From Prevotella sp. tf2-5 (GTDB taxonomy: Bacteria > Bacteroidota > Bacteroidia > Bacteroidales > Bacteroidaceae): a stretch of DNA of 64,000 bases. Numbering within the stretch: position 1 is the first letter of the stretch; each line of letters starts with the position of its first letter. Of the stretch, positions 25,481-34,352 are shown piece by piece. The notes below the pieces were generated by a model. That model made no database searches. It saw only the letters and a list, made by a program, of their open reading frames with translations, and was not told the DNA's origin. The translations under genes and the position numbers were made by a program. The stretch spans positions 1 through 64,000 of the forward strand of contig NZ_FOWK01000008.1 in NCBI RefSeq assembly GCF_900115435.1. The letters are read 5' to 3'.

Positions 25481-27619
25481 ATGAAGAAACTCCTACTTGC
25501 CCTGCTGGCTGTGGTGCTGTGTGAGAGTGTCAGTGCTAAGCTGCCAGTGAAAGAGAAACTGAACCGTGCTCCTGTGGCTGTGAAGACCTCGCAAGGCATT
25601 CTCGTGTCATGGCGCTATCTGAATGCTGACGGTGATGCTACCTTCTCGTTGTATCGCAACGGAACACTTGTGAAAAGCGGTATTGCCGGTGTTACTAACT
25701 ACCTCGATGCCGACGGCAACCCTGGCGACACTTACAAGGTGGAGAGCAGTATGGGTGGCGAGGCTGTCTGCACCGCCTGGGACAATATGTTTACGAAGAT
25801 AACCATTCCTCGTCCGGCAGCACGTATGTCGAAGGATGGCAGTCTCAAAGGTGAGTATCGTCCAGACGACATCTCTGTGGGGGATGTTGACGGTGATGGC
25901 GACTATGAGCTCGTAGTGAAATGGCTCCCCAACAACCAGCGTGACCCTGGGGAGGATGGTGCGGCAAGTGCCACATACATTGACTGCTATGAGATGGACG
26001 GCACACAGAAATGGCGTATTGATGTGGGCGATGGGGTGCGCTCGGGTCACCATACCACACAATTCCTGGTGTACGACTTTGACGGCGACGGCAAGGCGGA
26101 GGTTATCTTCAAGACTGCTCCTGACTCTAAGGACGGCTTGGGAAATTATGTCACACAGGCGGGTAATGCCACCATCAAGGCTATCGAGCCGTCTACGGTA
26201 ACCGTGAACTCTGAGGGGCATGTCACACAGGGCGCTGAGTTCCTCACCGTGTTCAATGGCGAGACGGGTGCCGCCATGCATACCATCTTCTATACCCCCA
26301 GCCGCTCTATGAGTGACTTCCCGTATAGCGACACCTCATACAGTTCGTCGTGGGGTGATGACTCTTACAACTATGGCGAGCGTTATAATGCTGCCGTGGC
26401 ATACCTCGACGGTGTTAACAACCTCCCTTCTGCCATCCTGCAGCGTGGCTACATGACTGCATGCTACATCTGGGCTGTTGACTGGAATGGCACCGCCCTG
26501 AAGACTCGTTGGTTGCACAAGGGCAGTAGTAAATGGCAGTGGTGTGTTGTCGATGCTGCGGGTACGGAATTGGCTAATGAAACCACTGACCCGGTAACAT
26601 CACAGGGTAAGTCAAGCTTCGGACAGGGGGTGCATGGCATCAGCATAGGTGATGTCAATGTCGATGGATATGATGATATCTGCATTGGCGCCGCCACCAT
26701 AGGACATGATGGAAAGTTGCTCTGCGCAACGGGCTTCGGGCATGGCGACGCCATGCATCTTACTGACCTCTGCCCGGATCGCCCGGGACTTGAGGTGATG
26801 ATGCCTCATGAGCAGAGCCCGTTCGGTTGGGATGTGCATGATGCCACGACGGGTGAGGTGTTGTTTGACGCTACAGGTGAGAAAGACAACGATAGCGGAC
26901 TGGCTTGTGACTTCGTTCCTGGTAAGTATGGATCGGAATTCTGGTCTTCTGCCGATGACGTGATGCGTTCTTGCGTTGACGGATCTACTGTGCATAACGG
27001 TAAGCCTGACACTAACTTCCGGATCTATTGGACTGGTGACCCGTTCGACCAGTCGTTCGACGGACAATATGACGCAACGAACGGCTGTGCTCCACGTGTC
27101 TGCTCATGGAATACGGAAAACAATGCCATTGTCACCTTCCAGGAGTTCGCGGAATATGACAAGCCACAGACCTGCAACACCACCAAGGCGACTCCTTGTT
27201 TGCAGGCTGACCTGCTGGGTGACTGGCGTGAGGAGATAATCATGACAAACTATGAGGCTGACTGGAGCGATCCTCATTGCGAGCTCCTCATCTTCTCCAC
27301 ACCGGAGCCGACAGCATATAGGGTGCCTTGTCTGATGGAGGACCACATGTACCGCCTGGGGGTTGCCTGGCAGAACTCCTCATACAACCAGCCTCCTCAT
27401 CTGAGCTACTACCTGCCTGCTCACCTGGGTGTAGATGGCGATACCTACACCACACAGACTGCCAACCATGCTCCTGAGAGCGCCACAGGTGTGAAAGGGG
27501 TTAAGGCTCAGACCTCAAATGACAAAGTACAAACCACCAAGAAAATCATCAGTAACGGTCAACTTGTCATCGTCAAGGATGGCAAGGAGTATAATGCTGT
27601 AGGACAGACTTTAAAATAG
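25481..27619 (+). CDS. Rhamnogalacturonan lyase (PL11)
   Basis: A 712-residue secreted enzyme similar to YesW/YesX-type lyases that cleave the rhamnogalacturonan-I backbone. A signal peptide (ends VSAK) precedes an N-terminal Fn3-like segment (RAPVAVKTSQGILVSW) and an eight-bladed propeller with calcium-type loops DVDGDGDYELVVKW and DFDGDGKAEVIFKT. The last 40 residues (IISNGQLVIVKDGKEYNAVG) resemble a type IX secretion sorting tail. There is no adjacent SusC/SusD pair; it follows the GIN gene by 55 bp. Confidence 0.92.
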   Translation: MKKLLLALLAVVLCESVSAKLPVKEKLNRAPVAVKTSQGILVSWRYLNADGDATFSLYRNGTLVKSGIAGVTNYLDADGNPGDTYKVESSMGGEAVCTAWDNMFTKITIPRPAARMSKDGSLKGEYRPDDISVGDVDGDGDYELVVKWLPNNQRDPGEDGAASATYIDCYEMDGTQKWRIDVGDGVRSGHHTTQFLVYDFDGDGKAEVIFKTAPDSKDGLGNYVTQAGNATIKAIEPSTVTVNSEGHVTQGAEFLTVFNGETGAAMHTIFYTPSRSMSDFPYSDTSYSSSWGDDSYNYGERYNAAVAYLDGVNNLPSAILQRGYMTACYIWAVDWNGTALKTRWLHKGSSKWQWCVVDAAGTELANETTDPVTSQGKSSFGQGVHGISIGDVNVDGYDDICIGAATIGHDGKLLCATGFGHGDAMHLTDLCPDRPGLEVMMPHEQSPFGWDVHDATTGEVLFDATGEKDNDSGLACDFVPGKYGSEFWSSADDVMRSCVDGSTVHNGKPDTNFRIYWTGDPFDQSFDGQYDATNGCAPRVCSWNTENNAIVTFQEFAEYDKPQTCNTTKATPCLQADLLGDWREEIIMTNYEADWSDPHCELLIFSTPEPTAYRVPCLMEDHMYRLGVAWQNSSYNQPPHLSYYLPAHLGVDGDTYTTQTANHAPESATGVKGVKAQTSNDKVQTTKKIISNGQLVIVKDGKEYNAVGQTLK

Positions 27620-27648
27620 GTTCCTGCTGATATCCGTTATCCCTCATC

Positions 27649-27728
27649 CCAGTATCTGTTATGGGTGTATTCCGATACCTCCGATACCCCTATAACAGAT
27701 ATTGTTATACCCCTATAACAGATACTGG
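27649..27728. repeat. Imperfect palindrome with direct repeat
   Basis: The left arm ccagtatctgttatgggt (27649-27666) pairs with acccctataacagatactgg (27709-27728). Within it, tacccctataacagat occurs twice in direct orientation (27685-27700 and 27707-27722). Confidence 0.75.
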
Positions 27729-27782
27729 AGCAAGGTGAAGGAGATACTGGAGCAAACCTTCGCAGATACTGGGATCTCTCGC

Positions 27783-27837
27783 ATTACAGATTACAGATTA
27801 CAGTTTGCGATTTCAGATTTCAGATTTCAGTTTTCAG
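27783..27837 (+). repeat. Tandem 7-mers
   Basis: Three copies of attacag (27783-27803), a short spacer, then three copies of atttcag and one of ttttcag (27810-27837). No spacers of CRISPR type occur. Confidence 0.9.
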
Positions 27838-28300
27838 TAAGTGATCTATGACAAATGACAAATGACAGTTTATCATTTGACCGATTCAAACAAATAACAA
27901 ATAACAGTTAGCGAAAAAGGAAAAAAGTCTCAGTCTCAGAATCTCAGTGAGCGAACGAACGAACAGCGAACAGTTTACTAAAGTAGAAATATACCAAAAA
28001 GTCTATATATTATATTATTATATATATATTATATATAATATATATATAATAAAATTAGTGGTCAACATTTTTAGGAAAATAGAATAACTGTTCAACTGTT
28101 CGTTCGTTCGCTTTAAAAAACTGAGATTCTGAGACTGAGACTGCATTACCATACTGAAGAAGTTGACACCCTACTCTGGGGATCATTGACGCTTTTTCTA
28201 AGATCGTTGACGCTTTTACTAGAAAGGTTGACTTTCACTAACTGTCATCCGTCATTTGTCATAGCATTCAACGTTTTGACTTACTGTAATCTGTAATCTG
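27787..28300. repeat. Nested long inverted repeat with AT-rich centre
   Basis: Three pairs of arms are nested in order. Pair 1 is 27787-27803 with 28284-28300, 17 of 17. Pair 2 is 27846-27870 with 28240-28264, 23 of 25. Pair 3 is 27926-27947 with 28121-28142, 22 of 22, plus 27951-27966 with 28096-28111, 16 of 16. The centre, about 28000-28055, is almost pure TA and itself self-complementary. The whole could fold as a long interrupted hairpin or a cruciform. Confidence 0.85.
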
Positions 28301-28311
28301 AAATGCTTGCC

Positions 28312-28535
28312 GTACAGGTAAAAAGTTACTGGTGACGGGGTATTAGTGCCTACCTTCGAGGGTGTTAGGTACGCTCTTTCAACCGTTCGGCTATAGCCAA
28401 ACGACTGAACGGCTCCAGCCAATCAACTGAACGCCTATAGCCGTTTTCAAATCACTCAAAAAACAGTCGCTGTCCGGGTGTAGAATGGTAGCAGGATTGT
28501 AGCACCATTGTAGCAGGATAAATCCCAATCGTGCT
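28312..28535 (+). repeat. Dispersed 224-bp repeat, copy B
   Basis: Second copy of the element at 158-381, in the same orientation and of equal length. It begins 11 bp after the outer arm of the nested inverted repeat. Confidence 0.85.
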
Positions 28536-28598
28536 CACAGGGGACAGTCCTTGTGCTCCCGACTGGAAGTTCTAAACTGTAAAAAGGGAAAATAAACA

Positions 28599-28624
28599 AC
28601 AAGCGGGGTCTGTGCCCCGCTTGT
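28599..28624 (-). terminator. Intrinsic terminator of the protease operon
   Basis: A perfect 10-bp GC-rich stem (acaagcgggg / ccccgcttgt) with loop tctgtg lies immediately after the protease stop codon. The minus-strand continuation, TTGTTTATTTT, is T-rich. Confidence 0.8.
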
Positions 28625-28625
28625 G

Positions 28626-30770
28626 TTATTTGATGACAACCTTACGTCCACCGATGATGTAGATACCGCGCGTGGGGTTGGTTACCTGACGACCCTGCAG
28701 GTCGTAAATCTTCTCACGCTGACTGGGTGCCACCGTGCCTTTCACCTCCTCTATGCCGGAAGGACTGAGGTTGAGAATATAGTTGAGACCCTTCTGAGCA
28801 TTGATTTTCCCGTAGCCCCATCGGATGGGCGTCTTGGCGGTGAAATCGTCGTTGTCGCACGCGTTCTTCAGCGCGTCCTTTATCTGTTCAAAGGTCAGTC
28901 CGGGCTTGGCTTGCAACCACAGTGCGATGATGCCAGCCACGTGGGGAGCAGACATCGAGGTACCGTTATAGGCTGTGTACGCACAGTCTTTCCACTTCAT
29001 AGACTCTTTGGGCGTGCCCGGATCGTCATATTTGAGGACATTCGCGTTGATGGCCGACACGATGTTGACACCGGGAGCACATACCATTGGAGCTTTGACC
29101 CCGTTGGAGAATTGGCCGTAGCTGGAGAAGTGAGCGATGTCGCCGAGGGAAAATTCCGAGGAGGCGTCTTTATCATCCTCCGTGTAGTTACGGCTCAGTG
29201 TGTTGGTACAGTAGGCTCCTACGCTGATGATGTTGGGCGTGGAAACCCAGTCGCTGGCGGAGATGTCATTGTCGGCAACGGCGCATCCTGGGGCATTGCC
29301 GTATCTGTTGTTATCCCAGAAATCCATTTCCAAGCCGTCGTAGCCCTCTACAGTGAGACTGAAGGGGTCGGGCTTGCCGCCCTCTTCGGGAATATATATC
29401 GTACCGCCGTAAACAGCCTTGATGTGGAGTTTGCCGTCAACAGTACCCACACTGATGTACACCTTTCCTCTGGTTAACAGGGCAAGATTTTGATCATAGG
29501 GCGCAAGAGGGTCTGAGTCTGAATCGTCACCGTTTGCTCCCTTGGAGACGGCGGGGTCGCCTATCTTATAGCTCACCTCGAGCCCCCATTTCTGAGTGTT
29601 CTGATGAAGGATGGCCATCTTCACCTTGACCGTCTGGCCGACGACGGCAGGTTGGCGTGAGTATCCGTTGGAGTTGGCCTGTGTAGAGAAGTCGTCGCCA
29701 TATTCATTATGACTTTCGACCATGGGGAACACGGTTTTGAGGGTGTTGTCGGCAGCTGTAAACTTCTTGTAGATATGTGGAGTCAAACTACCCTCGTTGC
29801 CGGAAGACATGACGGGAATAGTCGTCTTGACTACTTCGCCCAGCATCTCGGGTATGGTTCCGGTACCGTTGTGCGGTCCCTCATGGGTTCCGATACTCAT
29901 ATTGATAACGAGGTCTATTTTCTTCTGCTTGGCGTAGTTGACAGCAAACATCAGCGCCTTCTCCAAACTGCCTTGATAGGTTTCAAAGCGCAGGGCGTCG
30001 TATACTGCATCGAAGGGAATCATCATGATGTCGGCTTCGGGAGCCATACCGGTGAATCCCTGGGCACTCTTCGTTCCTACGGCGATACCTGCAGTATGGG
30101 TTCCATGGGTGTCAAAGAGTCCGTCTTCCTCGCCAAGCGCCTGAATGCCCTCGGGGGTGTCGTAGTAGTAGCCGGGAGCGGTCACCTCACCGGCCTTAGG
30201 GTCGGTGTACGTCAGCTGTTTATGTCCTGCTTTGCCAGTCTTCTCTTCCATCTTGTAGACGCACTTGATGCGGCTGTTCCCGTTGGCATCGGTAAAGGCG
30301 GCATGCTTGAAATTGAAACCACCGTCGATGATACACACCATCACCCCCTTGCCGGTGAGCGACGTGGCGGCTCCTGCCGGTTTATTGAGGATATCACTGA
30401 CCTTGGTTGCCTTCACCGAGACGTCGGTCAGCGGCTTTCCCGTGTGGGTGACGTCGATGCGCTCGATGCCTTTCAGGGTGGCAAGACGCTGAATACTCGA
30501 CACAGGGATGTTGATGACGGCCTGTTGTCCCAGCACACCCTCTATCCGACCTCCTGCGTCGCGAATGGCATTGTAGGTCTCCACAGCAACTTCATCAGCG
30601 ACTTTGACCACCAACGTGAGACGGTTCTCATCGGCATTGGCGCTACGGCGCCCTTGTCCTTCTAACGCCTGCTGCTGATTAGTCAACAGCTGTGCGTCCA
30701 GTGTCATCTTGTCTTGTGCTGCAACCGTCATGCTGACAGCCAACAGCACCAATAGGTAGAATTTTCTCAT
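28626..30770 (-). CDS. Secreted subtilisin-like serine protease (S8)
   Basis: A 714-residue exported protease. A signal peptide (MRKFYLLVLLAVSMTVAAQ) precedes an I9-like propeptide region and the peptidase domain, whose triad residues lie in CIIDGGFNF (Asp), FDTHGTHTAG (His) and NGTSMSAPHVAG (Ser). A roughly 200-residue insert lies between His and Ser. The tail (YDLQGRQVTNPTRGIYIIGG, ending in basic residues) resembles a type IX secretion sorting domain, so the enzyme is probably surface-exposed or released. Start 30770 is chosen over 30785 for the signal peptide. It directly follows the amidohydrolase gene. Confidence 0.93.
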   Translation of the reverse strand: MRKFYLLVLLAVSMTVAAQDKMTLDAQLLTNQQQALEGQGRRSANADENRLTLVVKVADEVAVETYNAIRDAGGRIEGVLGQQAVINIPVSSIQRLATLKGIERIDVTHTGKPLTDVSVKATKVSDILNKPAGAATSLTGKGVMVCIIDGGFNFKHAAFTDANGNSRIKCVYKMEEKTGKAGHKQLTYTDPKAGEVTAPGYYYDTPEGIQALGEEDGLFDTHGTHTAGIAVGTKSAQGFTGMAPEADIMMIPFDAVYDALRFETYQGSLEKALMFAVNYAKQKKIDLVINMSIGTHEGPHNGTGTIPEMLGEVVKTTIPVMSSGNEGSLTPHIYKKFTAADNTLKTVFPMVESHNEYGDDFSTQANSNGYSRQPAVVGQTVKVKMAILHQNTQKWGLEVSYKIGDPAVSKGANGDDSDSDPLAPYDQNLALLTRGKVYISVGTVDGKLHIKAVYGGTIYIPEEGGKPDPFSLTVEGYDGLEMDFWDNNRYGNAPGCAVADNDISASDWVSTPNIISVGAYCTNTLSRNYTEDDKDASSEFSLGDIAHFSSYGQFSNGVKAPMVCAPGVNIVSAINANVLKYDDPGTPKESMKWKDCAYTAYNGTSMSAPHVAGIIALWLQAKPGLTFEQIKDALKNACDNDDFTAKTPIRWGYGKINAQKGLNYILNLSPSGIEEVKGTVAPSQREKIYDLQGRQVTNPTRGIYIIGGRKVVIK

Positions 30771-30785
30771 TGTATTTCGAAACAA

Positions 30786-31796
30786 CTAACCTAAAATGTA
30801 CTTCTCGGCATTCAAGTGGAAGAGTTTTTCTTTTTCCTCTTCCGTCAGATCCAGCGTTTTCACGAATTTCATCATGTTAGACAGACACTCGTAGGGGTAG
30901 TCTGAGGCGAAGATGATGCTGTCGATGCCGAAGGCCTGCTTGGTACACTCAAAGGTGATTTTAGACATGATGCCGCTGGTGGTCATCACTACGTTCTTGT
31001 TCTGGAAGTAGTAAGCTACCGTGTGCTTCATCTTCACCTCATCGTCCTTGATCCATGCAAAACGGTTGTCAACCCTGTCGATGATGAATGGGAAGTATTC
31101 GCCACAATGGCCGAGAATCATTCTCAGCTTGGGGAACTTGTCGAAGGTGCCGTTTAGAATCAGGCGCAACGACGTCTTCATGGCATCCAGTCCGAATCCG
31201 AGTCCTGGCGAAGAATACACATAACCCATCTCCTTCATATCCTTGTCGTCGGAAGCCTGCGGATGAACATAGACGGCACAACCCAACTCTTCAGCCTTTG
31301 CCAGCAGCGGCAGGTATTTCTCCTCATACAGATGCTCATGCATATAATTGGAATGTGTGTGCCAGTATTTGAATCCCAGCTCTTTGACGCAACGCTCCAG
31401 CTCCTTGATGGCCTCATCAACGTATGGCGTCGGCAACACGGCAGCACCAAAGAAACGACCGGGGAATTTCTTGATGAGTTCTGCCACAGCGTCGTTGGAT
31501 TTCTTAGCGAAATACACGCACTCCTTCTCGGGCAATTCCTCCAACGCAGGCGAAGAAGACATCACAGCGGCGTCAACGCCGTTGCGGTCCATTTCCGCCA
31601 CGCGCTCCGCTCCGAAATTCATCAGTTCGTCAATGACAGGATAGGTGTTCGTCACACCGCTGAAATGGGCATAGATTTTATCTCTCACTTCCAGCACTTT
31701 TTTTTCTGGATAATACCTCATGGCCTGATCTCTCGTAGCGAGATAGTCCATCAACTCAGGCAAATAATAATGAAATTCACAATCAATAATTTTCAT
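30786..31796 (-). CDS. Amidohydrolase-2 family metal-dependent hydrolase
   Basis: A 336-residue cytoplasmic TIM-barrel hydrolase of the amidohydrolase-2 (ACMSD/gamma-resorcylate decarboxylase-like) family. The canonical first HxH is altered: DCEFHYYLPELMDY. Further motifs are YVHPQASD (His), LGHCGEYFPFIIDR (His) and FASDYPYECLSN (Asp). Relatives decarboxylate or hydrolyse ring compounds, so an aromatic or amide substrate is likely, but unproven. It lies 31 bp after the lipoprotein gene and abuts the protease gene. Confidence 0.85.
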   Translation of the reverse strand: MKIIDCEFHYYLPELMDYLATRDQAMRYYPEKKVLEVRDKIYAHFSGVTNTYPVIDELMNFGAERVAEMDRNGVDAAVMSSSPALEELPEKECVYFAKKSNDAVAELIKKFPGRFFGAAVLPTPYVDEAIKELERCVKELGFKYWHTHSNYMHEHLYEEKYLPLLAKAEELGCAVYVHPQASDDKDMKEMGYVYSSPGLGFGLDAMKTSLRLILNGTFDKFPKLRMILGHCGEYFPFIIDRVDNRFAWIKDDEVKMKHTVAYYFQNKNVVMTTSGIMSKITFECTKQAFGIDSIIFASDYPYECLSNMMKFVKTLDLTEEEKEKLFHLNAEKYILG

Positions 31797-31827
31797 GTTG
31801 AAAAATATATTTAAGTTAATAAAATAA

Positions 31828-34062
31828 TTATTTGGCTGTAACGGTCATCGAGTAAGGTTTCGGGTGATTGCCATCGGCGCAGTACCACTTGATGGTGAAC
31901 TGCGAGACGCCTCTGTCCAAGGCATAGCCTCTCAGTGTCTGCAGGGCATTGGGGTCGTTGAGCATTTTCTTCGACGTGTCCACCAGGCTCTTGATGGTGT
32001 TCTCGCTCTGAGGCGTCTGGTCGGCAAGCACGATGGTGGGCTGATAGAGGTCAGGGAATTGCGTCTTCAGAGCGTTGGTCAGCTCGTCCTTCACACCTTT
32101 GTAGCCATCCTGTCCCAACTCCGGGAAGTCCACATCCATATACCACGTCTGCTTTGAGCGGTTAGGCACCAAGAGCTCGTAGGAAACGGTATTGTTGTTG
32201 GCATCCGTAGAAGAGGTGGAACATAATTTACCTGAGTTTAAGGCAGCCCATGGGTCTGAAAAATCCTCGTCAGGTGACCGTGCGACTGCAACAAGTGAAC
32301 ACATGGTTGGCATGTGGTATGTCTCTAAGGTGTAAGCACCTTCTGGATTAGCAACAGACCAGCATGCCTGATTGTCTATATTAACATCAGTGGTAAGAGC
32401 ATCAGGTGCAATGGCATGTGTGCCTTTTCCTTCGTCACTCCCAACATCTCCCATACCAGTCTTACCACATTCGTAGGTCCAGCTTACCTTGTTGCCATCT
32501 GTATTCTTCACACATTTCAACTCCTTTGCATTTTCCGTAGTCGTCATGGTGTATGTTGTGCCTGTTGTCCAACCTTGAGAGAAATTGAGTCCGAGTGAAC
32601 CACTTGGATTACTTCCTACAAAACCGAGGCCAAAGGAGCCACCAATGGTATTGGTTGATGATTGCGATGTACCTACGGCAACAGAACGGCTGATGTTGTT
32701 GTTGTCGGTATCAGGGATAGCATCTTCGAGCTGTATGCTACCTTTGCCTGTAAGGTTCAGCGAAAAATCGCCCTTGTTAAACCAAGCACCATATACAGCA
32801 CAGCCATGAGTGTGAGACCCCGGCTCCCACGGCTGTTCCTGAATATAATCTTCGGGAAATTCGAGGCCTATTGTATTGTCCGGGTCACTATATCTGTCTT
32901 TTTTTAAAAATATCCACTTGTTGTTTTCATACGGACCTCTATAGAGTGTCTTTGAGGCATTCCAGAGGTCATCGCCTTCACGCTTGCCGCCTACTGAGGC
33001 TACAACCTTCTGCTCTGTGTAATAATAGTCTTTGTTGGTCTCCATGTTATGAACACCCCATACGCGGATGATTTCCTGATAGGCATTGTCCTTCTTGAGA
33101 GGATTGTTCACCTCAAGGATTTTATTACCATCCTTGTCTTTGTTAACCAAAACAGCAGCGAGCGAATTCTGATAGGTGTGTTCCTCGCTGGCACTCGTCA
33201 GGCTGTTGATGGCATCGTTGCCGTTAGCTCGGTTGCTCGCCCTGCGCACCTGCTGTGCTGCGTCGCGATTGTTCAGCCACTGCGCTGCGCCATCGGCAAG
33301 GTAACCACTGCTGCATTGGTCATATTCTTGCGTGATGGTTTTTGTCTTGGTACTATTCGAACCATCTTTATTCGTTACAGAATAAGTAATAGTTCTGGTG
33401 CCATAAGGTGCACACTGATAATAACCCTTACGAGAGAAGATGACCATCTCGGCAACAGCATCTGCCTCGCCTGCCCCACTTCGGGTGGATGCCAGAGCAT
33501 TGATGTTTGCAATGCGAGTCTTCATCTTCGCTGCATCAGCATTGATAGTATTGCTGGAAGTCAGGGTGTTTGGTGGAACGATATTGACAACAACACCACT
33601 GCCATCATCTTTTGTAAGAATATCGTATGTTGCCTGCTCAAATCTTGCCGACAACTGCTCCATCACCTGTACCAGATGTGCATTATGAGGCTTCTCTATT
33701 GCGATGTAGCCGCCAGTCAGATATATCTTCGCTGCCTCCAGCCATTCTGTAAGAGGGCGATTTTGGATATCCTCACCCTTGATGAGCACCATCTTGGTAT
33801 TATCATCAAGACCGGTGGTGGTATTAGACAGACGACGCACAAGGGCTGCACCCATAGAGTTGTCGTCGAAGGAACTCATTACCGCTGTAGGAACATCTGC
33901 TGTCACCTTGACATTCAACTCATCCACCTTCACGTCGGTAGGATTAACTCCGCCGCCGTTATCATTGCTGGCTATGTCTTCTTTGGCACAGCCTGTCATC
34001 ATCGTCGCAATCCCCATCATTAGGATTGCAGAAATCAGGTAATTACGGTTTTTAGTCTTCAT
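31828..34062 (-). CDS. Lipoprotein with leukocidin/haemolysin-like region
   Basis: A 744-residue lipoprotein: the signal peptide ends in MMTGC with lipidated Cys25. Residues about 460-530 are rich in Gly, Ser and Thr and alternate like the membrane stem of leukocidin-type beta-barrel toxins (STNTIGGSFGLGF, GSLGLNFSQG), followed by KVSWTYECGKTG, like the strand that follows the stem in that family. Residues 335-350 (NMETNKDYYYTEQKVVAS) also resemble it. The N-terminal 300 residues are unassigned. This assignment rests on motif appearance only. It is the first gene of a three-gene operon with an amidohydrolase and a secreted protease. Confidence 0.6.
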   Translation of the reverse strand: MKTKNRNYLISAILMMGIATMMTGCAKEDIASNDNGGGVNPTDVKVDELNVKVTADVPTAVMSSFDDNSMGAALVRRLSNTTTGLDDNTKMVLIKGEDIQNRPLTEWLEAAKIYLTGGYIAIEKPHNAHLVQVMEQLSARFEQATYDILTKDDGSGVVVNIVPPNTLTSSNTINADAAKMKTRIANINALASTRSGAGEADAVAEMVIFSRKGYYQCAPYGTRTITYSVTNKDGSNSTKTKTITQEYDQCSSGYLADGAAQWLNNRDAAQQVRRASNRANGNDAINSLTSASEEHTYQNSLAAVLVNKDKDGNKILEVNNPLKKDNAYQEIIRVWGVHNMETNKDYYYTEQKVVASVGGKREGDDLWNASKTLYRGPYENNKWIFLKKDRYSDPDNTIGLEFPEDYIQEQPWEPGSHTHGCAVYGAWFNKGDFSLNLTGKGSIQLEDAIPDTDNNNISRSVAVGTSQSSTNTIGGSFGLGFVGSNPSGSLGLNFSQGWTTGTTYTMTTTENAKELKCVKNTDGNKVSWTYECGKTGMGDVGSDEGKGTHAIAPDALTTDVNIDNQACWSVANPEGAYTLETYHMPTMCSLVAVARSPDEDFSDPWAALNSGKLCSTSSTDANNNTVSYELLVPNRSKQTWYMDVDFPELGQDGYKGVKDELTNALKTQFPDLYQPTIVLADQTPQSENTIKSLVDTSKKMLNDPNALQTLRGYALDRGVSQFTIKWYCADGNHPKPYSMTVTAK

Positions 34063-34096
34063 AATCTTCCTTTATGTTTTTCAGTAAATGATGTTG

Positions 34097-34104
34097 CAAA
34101 GATA
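34097..34104 (-). promoter_or_regulatory. -7 promoter element of the lipoprotein operon
   Basis: TATCTTTG on the minus strand, about 35 bp before the start at 34062. A TTTG lies 22 bp further upstream (34130-34127), slightly longer than the usual spacing. The rest of 34105-34352 is AT-rich and contains short repeats of the form taaagcctcca, plus a hairpin motif at 34156-34175. Confidence 0.5.
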
Positions 34105-34352
34105 CAACATTTTTTTGATATATATACAAAATTGCGTTTTTATTAAGGAAAAGTTGCGCACAGGGGGCTCCTTGCGAGCATAATTATATGAGGTCGTCTG
34201 AAACGCCGATAAATAAAGGCTTCAAGCGAGATGATTTAAGCCTCCAAACGAATTAATTAAAGGCTTTAAATGAATAAAGAAGAAATATGGTGAAGAAAAA
34301 ACTCTTGCTCACCCCAACAGATATTATTGCATCCAGATTGTAAAACTCACAC

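Larger units (their letters stand above)
27620..28625. other. Gene-free region built of repeats
   Basis: No gene is supported. From left to right it holds an imperfect palindrome (27649-27728), tandem 7-mers (27783-27837), a nested inverted repeat with an AT-rich centre (27787-28300), copy B of the 224-bp repeat (28312-28535) and the terminator of the protease operon (28599-28624). Almost all of the kilobase is accounted for by these elements. Confidence 0.85.

Noticed and set aside
27783..27837. Possible CRISPR-like array
   Set aside because: The units are 7-bp tandem repeats without spacers, and no cas gene is near.
28623..29477. Long plus-strand frame opposite the protease gene
   Set aside because: The minus strand encodes a complete S8 protease with catalytic triad; the plus frame is its shadow. 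The same applies to 29709-30665.
33049..34023. 324-residue plus-strand frame opposite the lipoprotein
   Set aside because: The minus strand has a signal peptide, lipobox and promoter; the plus frame has no promoter and biased composition.
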